Of a stretch of 64,000 bases of DNA, positions 46,706-56,700 are shown one piece after another. The first letter of the stretch is position 1; each line of letters starts with the position of its first letter. Below the pieces are notes generated by a model. That model had not been told where the DNA came from, made no database searches, and worked only from the letters and a program-made list of their open reading frames with translations. Both the position numbers and the translations under genes were made by a program. Source of the DNA: Calditrichota bacterium (GTDB lineage Bacteria > Calditrichota > Calditrichia > Calditrichales > J004); contig JAJRVW010000145.1 in the NCBI GenBank assembly GCA_024277115.1, positions 41,318 through 105,317 on the forward strand, written 5' to 3'.

Positions 46706-48913
46706 TTAATCTGCAACAAAAGTATAGGTGTATTTTAATAAAAGCGTGCGGTTGTTAAAAACAGGCAAGGTAGGCAAATCCCTACGCCGGTCACTATTGC
46801 TGTCCTCATTATAAACGATATATAAATCGTTTCCTTCAGCCGGGTTATAGTGCAAACGGGCATTTGTAATAATCAGGTTGGCCGAGCTGTTGTACTGCAC
46901 AAACCCGGAAAGGGACAAAGCAGGCGATAACGTTAAGGAGGAACGGAGCCGCAAAATATGGACGGTTAGATTTTGATTGCGGTTTGCAAAATTCAGTTTA
47001 TTAAACTCATAATTAAAATTTAGGGAAAAATCCGCATTTACAATCCATCTTGGAGATATAGTAAAAGCCAATTGCGTCCCATCATAAAAACTGCCCACCC
47101 CAAAACTTGCATCGGCGCCAAACACATCGCCGCTTGGCGTGTTTATACTTCCTTCAAAATTATAAAAATCATATTCCCCTGGGATAATATCCACATCGCC
47201 TTCAAAGTTTAATGTATCGGCGATGTTTTCGTAACTCAGCCTGGAGCGCACCGAAAAATTATACCCCTTTTTAGTCACAAAGTCCCAACTTAGCCTGGAA
47301 TCTGCCGTTTCAATAGCGCCATCATCATTACGTTCGTAAACAGCATTGCGCACTGAAAAATTATGCCTTTGCAAAAAATGTTTCTCGTCCATAATCCAGC
47401 CATAGCCAAAACCTAATCCGCTCCGTCGATAATTTTCACGGGTTTTAAAGCCCATTCCCGGCGTGTAATTTTCCCCCTGAAAACTGTAGGAAAAATTATA
47501 ATTAATCCCGTCAAAACGGCGTCTGTCCCAAAAAGTCACAATACGCATCTGATCCAAAGTAGCGCCTTTGTTTCCATTTTCGGTATCATAGGTATGGGCA
47601 ATGGTCAGGTTATAATAGTCGTCTCCAAAAACCCTAAAAATCCCGTCAATTCCAATTGCTGAATTTTGTGTTCCATCCTTTGCGAGACGGTTTGTAACCA
47701 TGCCGCCAATAAAAGAGTTTTCGTTAAACACACTGCGCCTTAAACGTAACACCCCAAAATTTTCCGATGCAAGCGAATCCAGTTTGGCGGTCTGCATATC
47801 CAGGAATCCTAAATCCCATTGCCCGACCCTGCCAATAAGTCGCGCTCCGCCTAAAATCGGAACCTGTTGTCCGGCGCTTAAACCAATCCTGCGGCTGTAA
47901 AACAAGCGGTTTGGCCCGCCAAAACGAAAATCAAAGACGGCAGCCCTTTCCTGAAAGAACAACCGTTTTTCAGGAAAAAAAAGTGAAAAGCGTGTCAGGT
48001 TAATTTGCTGGTCATCGGCCTCAACTTGGGCAAAATCTGTATTTATAGTCAGGTCTGCGGTCAAATTACTTGTAATACCATATTTAATATCCAGCCCAAA
48101 ATCGTATTGTAAATCATCCCTGCGCTTATATTTTGTTTCATTGTCGTTTAGCTCATTATTGCGTGAAAATCCTCCGCTAACATACGGTGCAATATAGAGT
48201 GGGTTCTTGTTTTTTATACCGCTTAAAACAATCTCCTGGGCCATCGATGGCTTAACCTGGCTCCACCATCCCCATTGGTTGGGAATGGCCGGATATATGG
48301 ACGACTCGTTTTTACGGGCAATCCAACGCCAGGGAATAATGCCCATCACTACCTCGCCATTGGCCGCATCAAAACGCAAACTACTGAGGGGAATACGCAT
48401 CTCCACATTCCAGCCATTTTCATCAATGGAAGTAAGTACATCCCAAAAAGTATTCCAGGAAATATTTACGGGAAACCCGCCAACCGCATCATTGAATATT
48501 GTAAAATCCCAACGGCTGCCAACGGGATTTGTGTAAAAAGCCAGACCATTTTCTTTATCGTTGAATGTATCGATCATGATCCCAAAAATATCATTGCTGC
48601 GGTTCCAGCCATCCCGTTTATTGGAAGCAACCTGGATTTTATCAGGCTCATGGTCATATAAAATGGCCGAAACATATAAAAACTCATCATCATAGGCTAT
48701 GCGGATTTCTGATTTTTCTGTCGGCGTTTCGTTAAAATTAGGCAAAAACATAACCATTTTAACGGGACTAATTTCAAGCCATTCTTGTTCATTAATGACA
48801 CCATCAAAAGTCAGGGCATTTTCAATCCGGTTAATTTTTAGGCGAGCGGATGGCTTGGCGAAGAGAAAGGTAGTAGATAGTAAACAGACGAGCAGCAATA
48901 TTTTTCTATACAT
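46706..48913 (-). CDS. DUF5916 outer-membrane protein with CBM9-like N-terminal domain
   Basis: 735 aa. Signal peptide (residues 1-19), a CBM9-like sandwich (about 25-220: NALTFDGVINEQEWLEISPV, FLYVSAILYDHEPDKI, GWNVEMRIPLSSLRF) and then the DUF5916 barrel region (about 230-735) with FSLFFPEKRLFFQER and many YNFSYSFQGENYTPGMGF-like strands. Such two-part proteins are common in FCB bacteria and thought to sit in the outer membrane, perhaps binding glycans. No catalytic residues are known for the family. Confidence 0.85.
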   Translation of the reverse strand: MYRKILLLVCLLSTTFLFAKPSARLKINRIENALTFDGVINEQEWLEISPVKMVMFLPNFNETPTEKSEIRIAYDDEFLYVSAILYDHEPDKIQVASNKRDGWNRSNDIFGIMIDTFNDKENGLAFYTNPVGSRWDFTIFNDAVGGFPVNISWNTFWDVLTSIDENGWNVEMRIPLSSLRFDAANGEVVMGIIPWRWIARKNESSIYPAIPNQWGWWSQVKPSMAQEIVLSGIKNKNPLYIAPYVSGGFSRNNELNDNETKYKRRDDLQYDFGLDIKYGITSNLTADLTINTDFAQVEADDQQINLTRFSLFFPEKRLFFQERAAVFDFRFGGPNRLFYSRRIGLSAGQQVPILGGARLIGRVGQWDLGFLDMQTAKLDSLASENFGVLRLRRSVFNENSFIGGMVTNRLAKDGTQNSAIGIDGIFRVFGDDYYNLTIAHTYDTENGNKGATLDQMRIVTFWDRRRFDGINYNFSYSFQGENYTPGMGFKTRENYRRSGLGFGYGWIMDEKHFLQRHNFSVRNAVYERNDDGAIETADSRLSWDFVTKKGYNFSVRSRLSYENIADTLNFEGDVDIIPGEYDFYNFEGSINTPSGDVFGADASFGVGSFYDGTQLAFTISPRWIVNADFSLNFNYEFNKLNFANRNQNLTVHILRLRSSLTLSPALSLSGFVQYNSSANLIITNARLHYNPAEGNDLYIVYNEDSNSDRRRDLPTLPVFNNRTLLLKYTYTFVAD

Positions 48914-49351
48914 TTAAACAAGTGTCCTTAAATCAAAACAATTTTTATCGCTGCGTAATCTAAAATTACACAGCGAGTAAACCAAATGATATTCTGTTTG
49001 TGAGGGCAAGCATAATTCTTTGTAATTTATGCCAATTAACTCCCCTAAAAAACATCGGGATGTAAAAAATCTACAAACCGCTTCTGTTCGAGTATAGATG
49101 CATTTATCAGCGGCATTATTTCATAAAAATGAAAAAAATTATCTCGAACGACAAATGTGGTGATTACAGATGAAAATTTGTTTTATTCTTCTTAAAAAAA
49201 ATGTTTCTGATTTATTACTAATAAATTAATTTTGTGTGTATGTTTAAATCATTGGTAATTTACCAGATAATAAAATCACTTTAAAAATCAGCTATTCAAT
49301 TTCTTATTTTTAATATTCCCAACCCACTCTTGCCCAAAAGGAGTTAATTGA
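48914..49351. other. 438-base intergenic region between divergent genes
   Basis: No gene was seen on either strand. It contains one imperfect hairpin at 48949-48975 (CGCTG-c-GTAAT ... ATTAC-a-CAGCG), near the start of the DUF5916 gene, and AT-rich sequence. It must hold the two divergent promoters, but no convincing -35/-10 pair was found. Confidence 0.6.
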
Positions 49352-49864
49352 ATGGGTTGTATTAACCTTATTCAAAAGGAATCTTTCGTGAATAAATTTA
49401 TCTCATTTTTAATAGTCGTCACTCTTGCCTTTACCATCTCTTTTGCAGGAGAAAAAGATTCAAGCGCGATTTACTCAAAATCAATCGACAAACCCTTAGA
49501 TGCTGTTTATGACAGCGTGTACGCTGCTTTGGAAAGTGAAAAATTCTGGGTAATCTTTGAGCCCAATATTGGTAAAAATCTTTCTAAGATGGCCAAGCGA
49601 TTTGGTGATGATTATAATAAAAACAACCTATCAGGCATCCGCAGCCTTGTATTTTGCAATCCAGGCTATGCTAACCAAGTAAGTAATCTCGACCCAACCA
49701 TGTTGGCGATTTGCCCGTTAAGCGCGACATTGATCCAAAAAGAGAACACCACGACAATCTCATTTGTACGTCCATCGCTTATTGCAAAAGGGAGCGCTGC
49801 CGAAGAAGTTTTAACGGAAGTTGAGAAAATAATTATAAACGCCATCGAAAAAGGTATGAAGTAA
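49352..49864 (+). CDS. DUF302-like secreted protein
   Basis: 170 aa. A hydrophobic signal segment (FLIVVTLAFTISFAGE) precedes an alpha/beta domain with KSIDKPLDAVYDSVYAALES, FWVIFEPNIGKNLSKMAKRF, RSLVFCNPGYANQVSNLDP and LCPLSATLIQKE-like residues, matching DUF302 (a heme/thiol-related TTHA1485-like fold). Function unknown. Two starts are possible: ATG at 49352 with AAAGGAG, or GTG at 49388 with AAGGA. The latter gives a more ordinary signal peptide. hisC begins 24 bases downstream, so the two may be co-transcribed. Confidence 0.7.
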   Translation: MGCINLIQKESFVNKFISFLIVVTLAFTISFAGEKDSSAIYSKSIDKPLDAVYDSVYAALESEKFWVIFEPNIGKNLSKMAKRFGDDYNKNNLSGIRSLVFCNPGYANQVSNLDPTMLAICPLSATLIQKENTTTISFVRPSLIAKGSAAEEVLTEVEKIIINAIEKGMK

Positions 49865-49888
49865 AAGATTCAATCCGGAGAAAGAGAA

Positions 49889-50974
49889 ATGCCATTAGTT
49901 CCACAACATATTAAAGACCTTGTACCATATAAAGCCGGTAAAGCTATCGAAGATTTGCAACGGGAGTTTAAACCGGAACGTATTGTAAAGCTGGCATCAA
50001 ACGAAAACCCACTTGGCCCGTCACCTAAGGCCATCGAGGCCATGCACGCATCACTCTCCGCCCTGCACCGTTACCCAAACCCGGCTGCAATCGAGTTGCG
50101 TTCTGCCTTAGCCAAACGATTCGACGTAAAGATAGACCATGTGATAGCCGGGCATGGATCGGAAGGGATTATGTCGTTGATTATGCGTACATTTATGCTC
50201 GATGATGAAGAAGCGCTTACCTCCGAAGGCACCTTTATTGGCTTTAAAGTATTGGCTCAATCGCGGGGTATTAAACTGCGGATGGTCCCCTTAAAAGATT
50301 ATCGTTTCGATTTGACCGCCATAGCAGATAATATTAATGAAAAGACAAAAATCATCTACCTCGCCAATCCCAACAATCCTACCGGTACAATTTTTACGGT
50401 ACGCGAATTTTTAGAATTTAAAGAAAAAGTACCTGAGGATGTACTGATAATAATGGATGAGGCCTATTTTGAGTTTTGCTATGAAAACCCTGTCTATCCA
50501 GATTCGATGAAATACAGGCTCGATAATGTTATCACCCTGCGTACATTTTCTAAAGCGTATGGCCTGGCAGGCATCCGCATTGGCTATGGTTTTGCACACG
50601 AGCAGCTCATCTGTAATTTGATGAAAGTAAAGTTACCGTTCGAGCCAAGCATCCCGGCGCAAGCCGCTGGCCTGGCAGCTATGCAAGACCAGCCTTTTAT
50701 TGAAGAATACCTGAAACTAAACCTTGAAGGCATCCAATATTTTTATGATTTATTTGACAAATTAGGCGTGCAGTACATAAAAACACATGCTAATTTCGTA
50801 ACCATTGTCTTTGAAAATGAGACCACCGTAAATACAATCAACGACAAGCTTTTAAGAAAAGGGGTAATTGTTCGGCCATTAAAAGCATTTGGTCTACCCA
50901 ACTGTATCCGGGTAAACACCGGCTTGAAGGAAGAGAATGAATTTTTTGCTAAAAATTTTAAGATGGTTTTATAA
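49889..50974 (+). CDS. hisC: Histidinol-phosphate aminotransferase-type enzyme
   Basis: 361 aa, fold type I PLP enzyme. N-terminal KLASNENPLGPSPKAIEAM, AGHGSEGIM, YLANPNNPTGTIF, PLP Lys in RTFSKAYGLAGIRIGYG, and RPLKAFGLPNCIRVNTG near the C-terminus are HisC hallmarks. It transaminates imidazole-acetol phosphate in histidine synthesis, though some members act on phenylalanine or tyrosine. No other his gene lies in the window, so the in vivo substrate is less certain than the family. Confidence 0.9.
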   Translation: MPLVPQHIKDLVPYKAGKAIEDLQREFKPERIVKLASNENPLGPSPKAIEAMHASLSALHRYPNPAAIELRSALAKRFDVKIDHVIAGHGSEGIMSLIMRTFMLDDEEALTSEGTFIGFKVLAQSRGIKLRMVPLKDYRFDLTAIADNINEKTKIIYLANPNNPTGTIFTVREFLEFKEKVPEDVLIIMDEAYFEFCYENPVYPDSMKYRLDNVITLRTFSKAYGLAGIRIGYGFAHEQLICNLMKVKLPFEPSIPAQAAGLAAMQDQPFIEEYLKLNLEGIQYFYDLFDKLGVQYIKTHANFVTIVFENETTVNTINDKLLRKGVIVRPLKAFGLPNCIRVNTGLKEENEFFAKNFKMVL

Positions 50975-51017
50975 AAATACTTGATTTAGAAAAAGATATT
51001 TAAAATCCAAACTGTGC

Positions 51018-51046
51018 TTGACTAATTTTCAAAAAAAGTCTAATAT
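51018..51046 (+). promoter_or_regulatory. Sigma-70-type promoter before rpoN
   Basis: TTGACT, a 17-base spacer, then TAATAT: near-perfect -35/-10 elements, 57 bases upstream of the rpoN ATG. This is the clearest promoter in the window. Confidence 0.7.
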
Positions 51047-51103
51047 GACTACACAAATCATGCCAAAACTAAAAATTGCGATTGAAGGAATAGAAAAAAT
51101 ACG

Positions 51104-52573
51104 ATGAGCGGGATTTATTTAGGACAGTACCTAAAACTTGAACAGAAACTGACGCCACAGCAGATATTACTTTCTACACTTCTCCAGCTACCAATGCTTA
51201 GCCTGGAGCAACGTATAAAAAGCGAACTTGAACAAAATCCGGTTTTGGAAGAAGGCGAGGAAGACCCGGATGAGCTTGAGGAGACCATCGAGGCAACAAC
51301 AGAAGAAGTTGAAAAAGTAGAAGCCGAACTGGAAATACATGATGCGGATAAAAATAGCGACGAATATGATAAAGAAGAATTAAAAGAGGCGCAGGAAAGT
51401 ACAGAGATAGAAGACCTCTTTAAAGATGAAGACACCTTTGAAATAAAAATCCCAAAAGATAAAAGTAAAGAAGAATTTGATCGCCCGGAAGTAAGTCAGA
51501 CCAGCCTTCACCAACATTTGTTGGATCAGCTACACACACTAAGATTACCTGAGGTTGAATATCAAATTGGCGAGCATCTTATCTGGAATATCCGGGATGA
51601 TGGCTATCTGGATAGAGATCTAGACTTAATCCGAATCACAGAAAATTTTGATACTACAATCGATGTGATAGAGAAAGTATTAAAACACATCCAGCATTTT
51701 GAACCGGTAGGAATTGGCGCACGGGACCTACGCGAATGCCTGTTGGCGCAACTTGAAGAACAAGAACTGCCTGATCCTCTCGCCATTAGCATTATTAAAG
51801 ATTATTTTGAGGATTTTAAAAATCGACGTTTTGACAGACTGATGCAGGAATTAGACTGTGATAAAGAAAGGCTTATCGAGGCCATAGGTGAAATAAAGCA
51901 GCTTAACCCTAAGCCCGGCCGCGAACTCTTTGAGACGCACACAAATTATATTACGCCTGATTTTAATGTAGAGAAAATCGACGGAGAATTTGTTGTGACA
52001 TTAAACGATTGGAATGTGCCACCGCTTCGCATCAGCAATACCTATAAAAACATGATGCTCGATAAAAAAAATACCGACTCAGAAACACGCAGTTACATCC
52101 GTAAAAAAGTGGAAAATGCGCGCTGGTTTATTACATCGATCTATCAACGCAAAATGACAATGATGAAAGTAATGGAGGCCATTGTTGAGCGCCAATTGGA
52201 GTTTTTTGAAAAAGGGCCCGACTTTATAAAACCACTGATAATGCGTGAAATTGCCGAAATGATCAACATGGACATCTCTACCGTAAGCCGTGTTTCCAAC
52301 GGAAAATATGTACAGACCGATTATGGCGTTTTAGAATTAAAATATTTCTTTAATGAGCGGATCGAGAATGAAGAAGGCGAAGAAATAGCCACACCGCGCA
52401 TTAAAAAACGCATCCAGCAAATTGTTAGCGAAGAAGACCCTAAAAAGCCTTTTAGTGATGATAAATTATCGGCTATGTTAAAATCGGAGGGCTTCCCGAT
52501 TGCACGGCGTACTGTGGCAAAATATCGTGAGCAATTAGATATACCAGTGGCAAGGCTACGCAAAGGCATATAG
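51104..52573 (+). CDS. rpoN: RNA polymerase sigma-54 factor
   Basis: 489 aa. Region I is Gln/Leu-rich (QLKLEQ-type: YLKLEQKLTPQQILLSTLLQ) with NPVLEEGEE; a long acidic region II follows (DPDELEETIEATTEEVEKVE). The core-binding domain (about 125-310) includes GYLDRDLDLI and LNPKPGRELF. The C-terminus carries the HTH (MREIAEMINMDISTVSRVSN) and the RpoN box ARRTVAKYRE, which contacts the -24 element. It directs transcription from -24/-12 promoters with AAA+ activators; no activator gene is in this window. A sigma-54-like site precedes dnaK at 61906. Confidence 0.98.
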   Translation: MSGIYLGQYLKLEQKLTPQQILLSTLLQLPMLSLEQRIKSELEQNPVLEEGEEDPDELEETIEATTEEVEKVEAELEIHDADKNSDEYDKEELKEAQESTEIEDLFKDEDTFEIKIPKDKSKEEFDRPEVSQTSLHQHLLDQLHTLRLPEVEYQIGEHLIWNIRDDGYLDRDLDLIRITENFDTTIDVIEKVLKHIQHFEPVGIGARDLRECLLAQLEEQELPDPLAISIIKDYFEDFKNRRFDRLMQELDCDKERLIEAIGEIKQLNPKPGRELFETHTNYITPDFNVEKIDGEFVVTLNDWNVPPLRISNTYKNMMLDKKNTDSETRSYIRKKVENARWFITSIYQRKMTMMKVMEAIVERQLEFFEKGPDFIKPLIMREIAEMINMDISTVSRVSNGKYVQTDYGVLELKYFFNERIENEEGEEIATPRIKKRIQQIVSEEDPKKPFSDDKLSAMLKSEGFPIARRTVAKYREQLDIPVARLRKGI

Positions 52574-52682
52574 CCGCTTGCTACTTCCACAACAAAAACT
52601 ACCTTAAAACTCACTTTAATCTGGTTTCCATGCAATATTTAAAATACCGGATTATAAAAAATCTGATTAACCAGGGCAAAAA

Positions 52683-53759
52683 ATGCTGAAATATTTAATT
52701 TCTATATCGATTCTTTTTTTTATTAACTGTACAGCTTCACCAAACGGGCATCCACCCAAAAATATAATTTTATTTATTGGCGATGGGATGGGGCTATCGC
52801 AGATAACCGCGCTAAAAACCGTAAGCGGGAATTCCAATTTAGACCGGTTTAAGAATATTGGTTTATTAACAACCCATTCTGCAAATAATTATGTAACAGA
52901 TTCAGCTGCGGGGGCCACGGCTTTGGCAACCGGTTACAAAACGAATAATAAAGCGATTTCACTTTCTCCCGAAAACAAACCTTTAAAAACTGTTCTGGAG
53001 TATGCACATGAGAAAGGCAAAGCAACCGGCCTTGTAGCAACATCCGGGATAAACCATGCGACACCTGCAGCTTTTATAGCACATATTGATTTACGCTATA
53101 AATATAACGAAATAGCCCGGCAAATTACCGGAAGTAATGTTGATGTACTTTTTGGTGGCCGACTTGGAAATTTTTTACCACAAAGTAATGACAGTAGTTT
53201 ACGCGAAGATAATTTGGATTTGATTGCCACATTAGCAAGAAAAATGAATGTGGTTTATACGGCAGAGGAATTTAAAAATGTAAAGCCAGGCACCACCCTT
53301 GCCTATCTCTATTCGTATCAGAGTCCAAAAAAAGCCGGCTTCAGGCCTGTTTCCCTTAAAGAGATGACGCAAAAAGCTATTGAGATTTTATCAAAAAATG
53401 AAAATGGATTTTTCCTTATGGTCGAAGGCTCACAGATCGATTGGGGTGGACATAAGAACGATGCCAATTATATTATTTCGGAAATAGTTGAATTTGACCA
53501 AGCTATTGGCACAGGGTTGGATTTTGCAGCATCAAACAAAGAAACTTTGGTCATCGTAACTGCCGACCATGAGACGGGCGGTTTTTCCCTCTTGGACGGC
53601 AGCGTTAAGGATAAAACAATAACCGAGACAGCTTTCACAACTACCCACCATAGCGGAACAATGGTGCCTCTTTTTTCATTTGGACCGCAATCTGAACTAT
53701 TTACAGGAATTAGAGATAATACTTTTGTGGGGAAAAAACTTATCAGTTTTGTAAAATAG
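52683..53759 (+). CDS. Alkaline phosphatase
   Basis: 358 aa. Signal/anchor residues 1-18 with a possible lipobox (FINC). NIILFIGDGMGLSQITA binds zinc/metal, the phosphorylated Ser is in VTDSAAGATALATGYKT, and IDWGGHKNDA plus TADHETGGFSLLDG and TTHHSGTMVPLF give the other metal ligands. This is a PhoA-type metallo-phosphatase, somewhat shorter than E. coli PhoA (471 aa). Expected in the periplasm or on the membrane surface, releasing phosphate from organic esters. It converges on the kinase gene with eight bases between the stops. Confidence 0.93.
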   Translation: MLKYLISISILFFINCTASPNGHPPKNIILFIGDGMGLSQITALKTVSGNSNLDRFKNIGLLTTHSANNYVTDSAAGATALATGYKTNNKAISLSPENKPLKTVLEYAHEKGKATGLVATSGINHATPAAFIAHIDLRYKYNEIARQITGSNVDVLFGGRLGNFLPQSNDSSLREDNLDLIATLARKMNVVYTAEEFKNVKPGTTLAYLYSYQSPKKAGFRPVSLKEMTQKAIEILSKNENGFFLMVEGSQIDWGGHKNDANYIISEIVEFDQAIGTGLDFAASNKETLVIVTADHETGGFSLLDGSVKDKTITETAFTTTHHSGTMVPLFSFGPQSELFTGIRDNTFVGKKLISFVK

Positions 53760-53767
53760 ATTATTGC

Positions 53768-56700
53768 TCAGGGCGCTATTTTTTTTAGATCGGTACCCAG
53801 TTCTTTTGCAGAGCCGTACCGGTTGATGGGATCTTTGTCCATACACTTCCCAACTATCTTATCAACTAATTCTGGTATGCCTTTTCTTATGGAAGATGGC
53901 GCTGGCGGTACCGTGTTAAAAATAGAATGGATCATGGCCATTTCATTTTCGCCTGTAAAAGGGCGTTTATGGGTCAGCATAAAATAAATCAATACCCCCA
54001 AAGAAAATATATCTGTCCTGTGGTCTACATTTACCCCTGTTACTTGTTCGGGTGCGACATAGCCCAACGTCCCCATAGCTGTTCCAAGATTTGTCATACT
54101 AGAAACCAGAGGCGACTTTGATAAACCAAAATCCATGATCCGAATATCTTTCTGGTCATCCAACATAATATTTCCAGCCTTAATATCCCGGTGAAAAATA
54201 TTTTTTGAGTGAATCTCACTGAGCCCATCGCAAATTTGCATGGCAATACGTTTTATTTCGTCAAGTGGCAGCGGATGGTTTTCCTCGATGTATTCATCAA
54301 GCGTACCGCCTGTAAGGAACTCCATTGCAATAAAGCCAAGGTTGCCCAGCTCACCAATCTCATAAGTCTCGACAATATGTTTGTTAGATAACGAGGTTAG
54401 CAGGTGCCCTTCATGACGAAACCGTTTTCTATTGGATTCATCCTTTAACATTTCCGGCTTTAACACTTTCAAGGCCACAACCTGATTGGTATTCACATCA
54501 ACGGCGCGGTAAACAGAACCCATACCGCCCTCGCCCACACGTTCAATTAATTTATAATGCGAAATTTTCCGTTTACGGATGGCGATTAAACTTTTCCAAT
54601 TCAACACGACCCAACGTAACCCAAAACCAATCAGGACAAGCGCGGTAAAATAAATTAGAAATGCCCACCAGGTAAGCCAGGGCGGCGCATTGATATGAAT
54701 TTTTATTGAAGTGCCTTCTTCATTCCAGATGCCGTCGCTATTGGTCCCTTTTACCATAAAAACATAATCGCCAGGATCAAGGTTAGTATAACTGACATAG
54801 CGGCGCGTCCCACAATACACCCAATCTTTATCAAAACCTTGCATTTTATACGCGTATTGATTTTTTTCCGGGGCGCTTAAAGAAAGAGAGGCAAATTCAA
54901 ACGAAAAGAAATCCTGGTCATAATCCAGCGTTATATTTTTTGTTTGAGAAATATTTATGGGTAGTGTGACATCTTTATCAAAAATTTGAAACCGTGTAAT
55001 TTTTACAGGATGTTTAAAATTGCTGTACCTTATACTATCCGGATGAAAAATATTTAACCCTGAAATGCCACCCATAAAAATTTCACCCCGGGCATTCTGG
55101 GAACTTGCGCCAATATTGAATTCCAGGTTTTGCAACCCGTCTTCCAGCCTAAAATTACGAAACGTATTTTTTTGCGGGTCCAACCGGGAAATGCCATTAT
55201 TGGTGGCTACCCAAATATTATGGTTTTTATCAATCTGTATTGTATAGATTACATTATTGGGCAAACCATCTTCTTCAAAATAACGTGTAAACTTTCGTGC
55301 ATCAACGTCAAAGCGGTTAAGGCCGTTGGCGCTCCCAACCCATAAAATCTGCTTGTTGCCCTGTTTGGCCTCCTGAATAGAACCAACCAAATTATTACTA
55401 ATGGAAGACGGATCTTCCGGATTATGACTAAAATGTTCAAATGTTTCATCACGCGGATCAAAACGGTTTAAACCGCCATCAAAAGTACCCAGCCAAAGAA
55501 TGCCCTTCTTGTCCGCATAGAAAGCCCGTACATCATTGCTGCTTATTGATTTTGGGCCTTGGCCGGGGACGTATGTTTTAAAGGTCTTATCTATACGATT
55601 GTATCGTACCAGTCCGTTGTTTACCGTTCCTATCCATAAATATTTTTCTTTATACAATGAATCCTGCCCGATTGTCCTTACGGCAAAATTATATTTATTT
55701 TCTGGATCAATATTTTCAAATATTTCTCTGTCTGGATCAAAGCTGGCTATGCCGCCGTTGGCAACCCCAACCCAATATTTCCCAAAGCTATCTTTAAACA
55801 TGGCACGGACTGAGTTTCCGGGGATGGATTTTTTTTGAGACGGGTTATGATTGAAATTTTTAACCTGCCCTGTCTCTAGGTTCAACCGGTCAAGCCCCCT
55901 CTTGTCCGTCCCGACCCATAAAATATTTTCATCGGCCAAAAGCATATAAACCATATTATCAGTCAAACTATTTGCATTGCCCGGATTATGAAAAATATGC
56001 TTAAATTTTTTACGTTTTGGATCGTAGATATTGATTCCACTCGCGTTCGTTCCTACCCAAATCATACCGGCCCGGTCTTCAAAAAGGCTTTCGATAAAAT
56101 CACCACTCAGCGAAGCCGGGTCAGCGCCAAACCTAAAATGTTCAATTTTATTGTATTTCTCGTCCCAAACAGCCAATCCATCAAATTGTGTGGCGATCCA
56201 AATTTTATTTTTAGACATCTTTCGCACATCCATAATTTTAGATATGGGCAGCATGCCGGCTGTTTTTTCCAAAGGATCATAAAATTCCATCGTTCGCAAA
56301 TCAAACGCCAGTAAGCCTGATTTATCTGTCCCAAGCAAGAGACGTGTTTTCTCCAAAATGATCGATTTTGCATAAAAATTTGGATTGGCGCCGTCGAAGG
56401 AAAAGCGTTCAAAATGATTTTTCTGGGCATTAAAACGGATCAAACCACCAGGTGTACTAAAATAATAGCTTAAGTCATCAACCTGTATGATTGCATTTAT
56501 ACTGTTGGTGAACTTATTTTCCCGGCTTCGGCCAATTGTATCTATTTTTGTAAACGAGGTAAAAGATTTTGAGGCCGTTTCTATTCTGGTCAAACCCTTT
56601 GAACGTGTCGCAATAAATAATTCATTTTGGTTGTTTTCAAAAATGGCGTTTATATAAGAGCCGGCTAATGCCTCAATAAAATTAAACCGGATTATTTTCT

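Noticed and set aside
51115-51435. Antisense Ser-rich ORF inside rpoN
   Set aside because: It is the reverse frame of the acidic region II (Glu/Asp codons read back as Ser/Phe), a common artefact.
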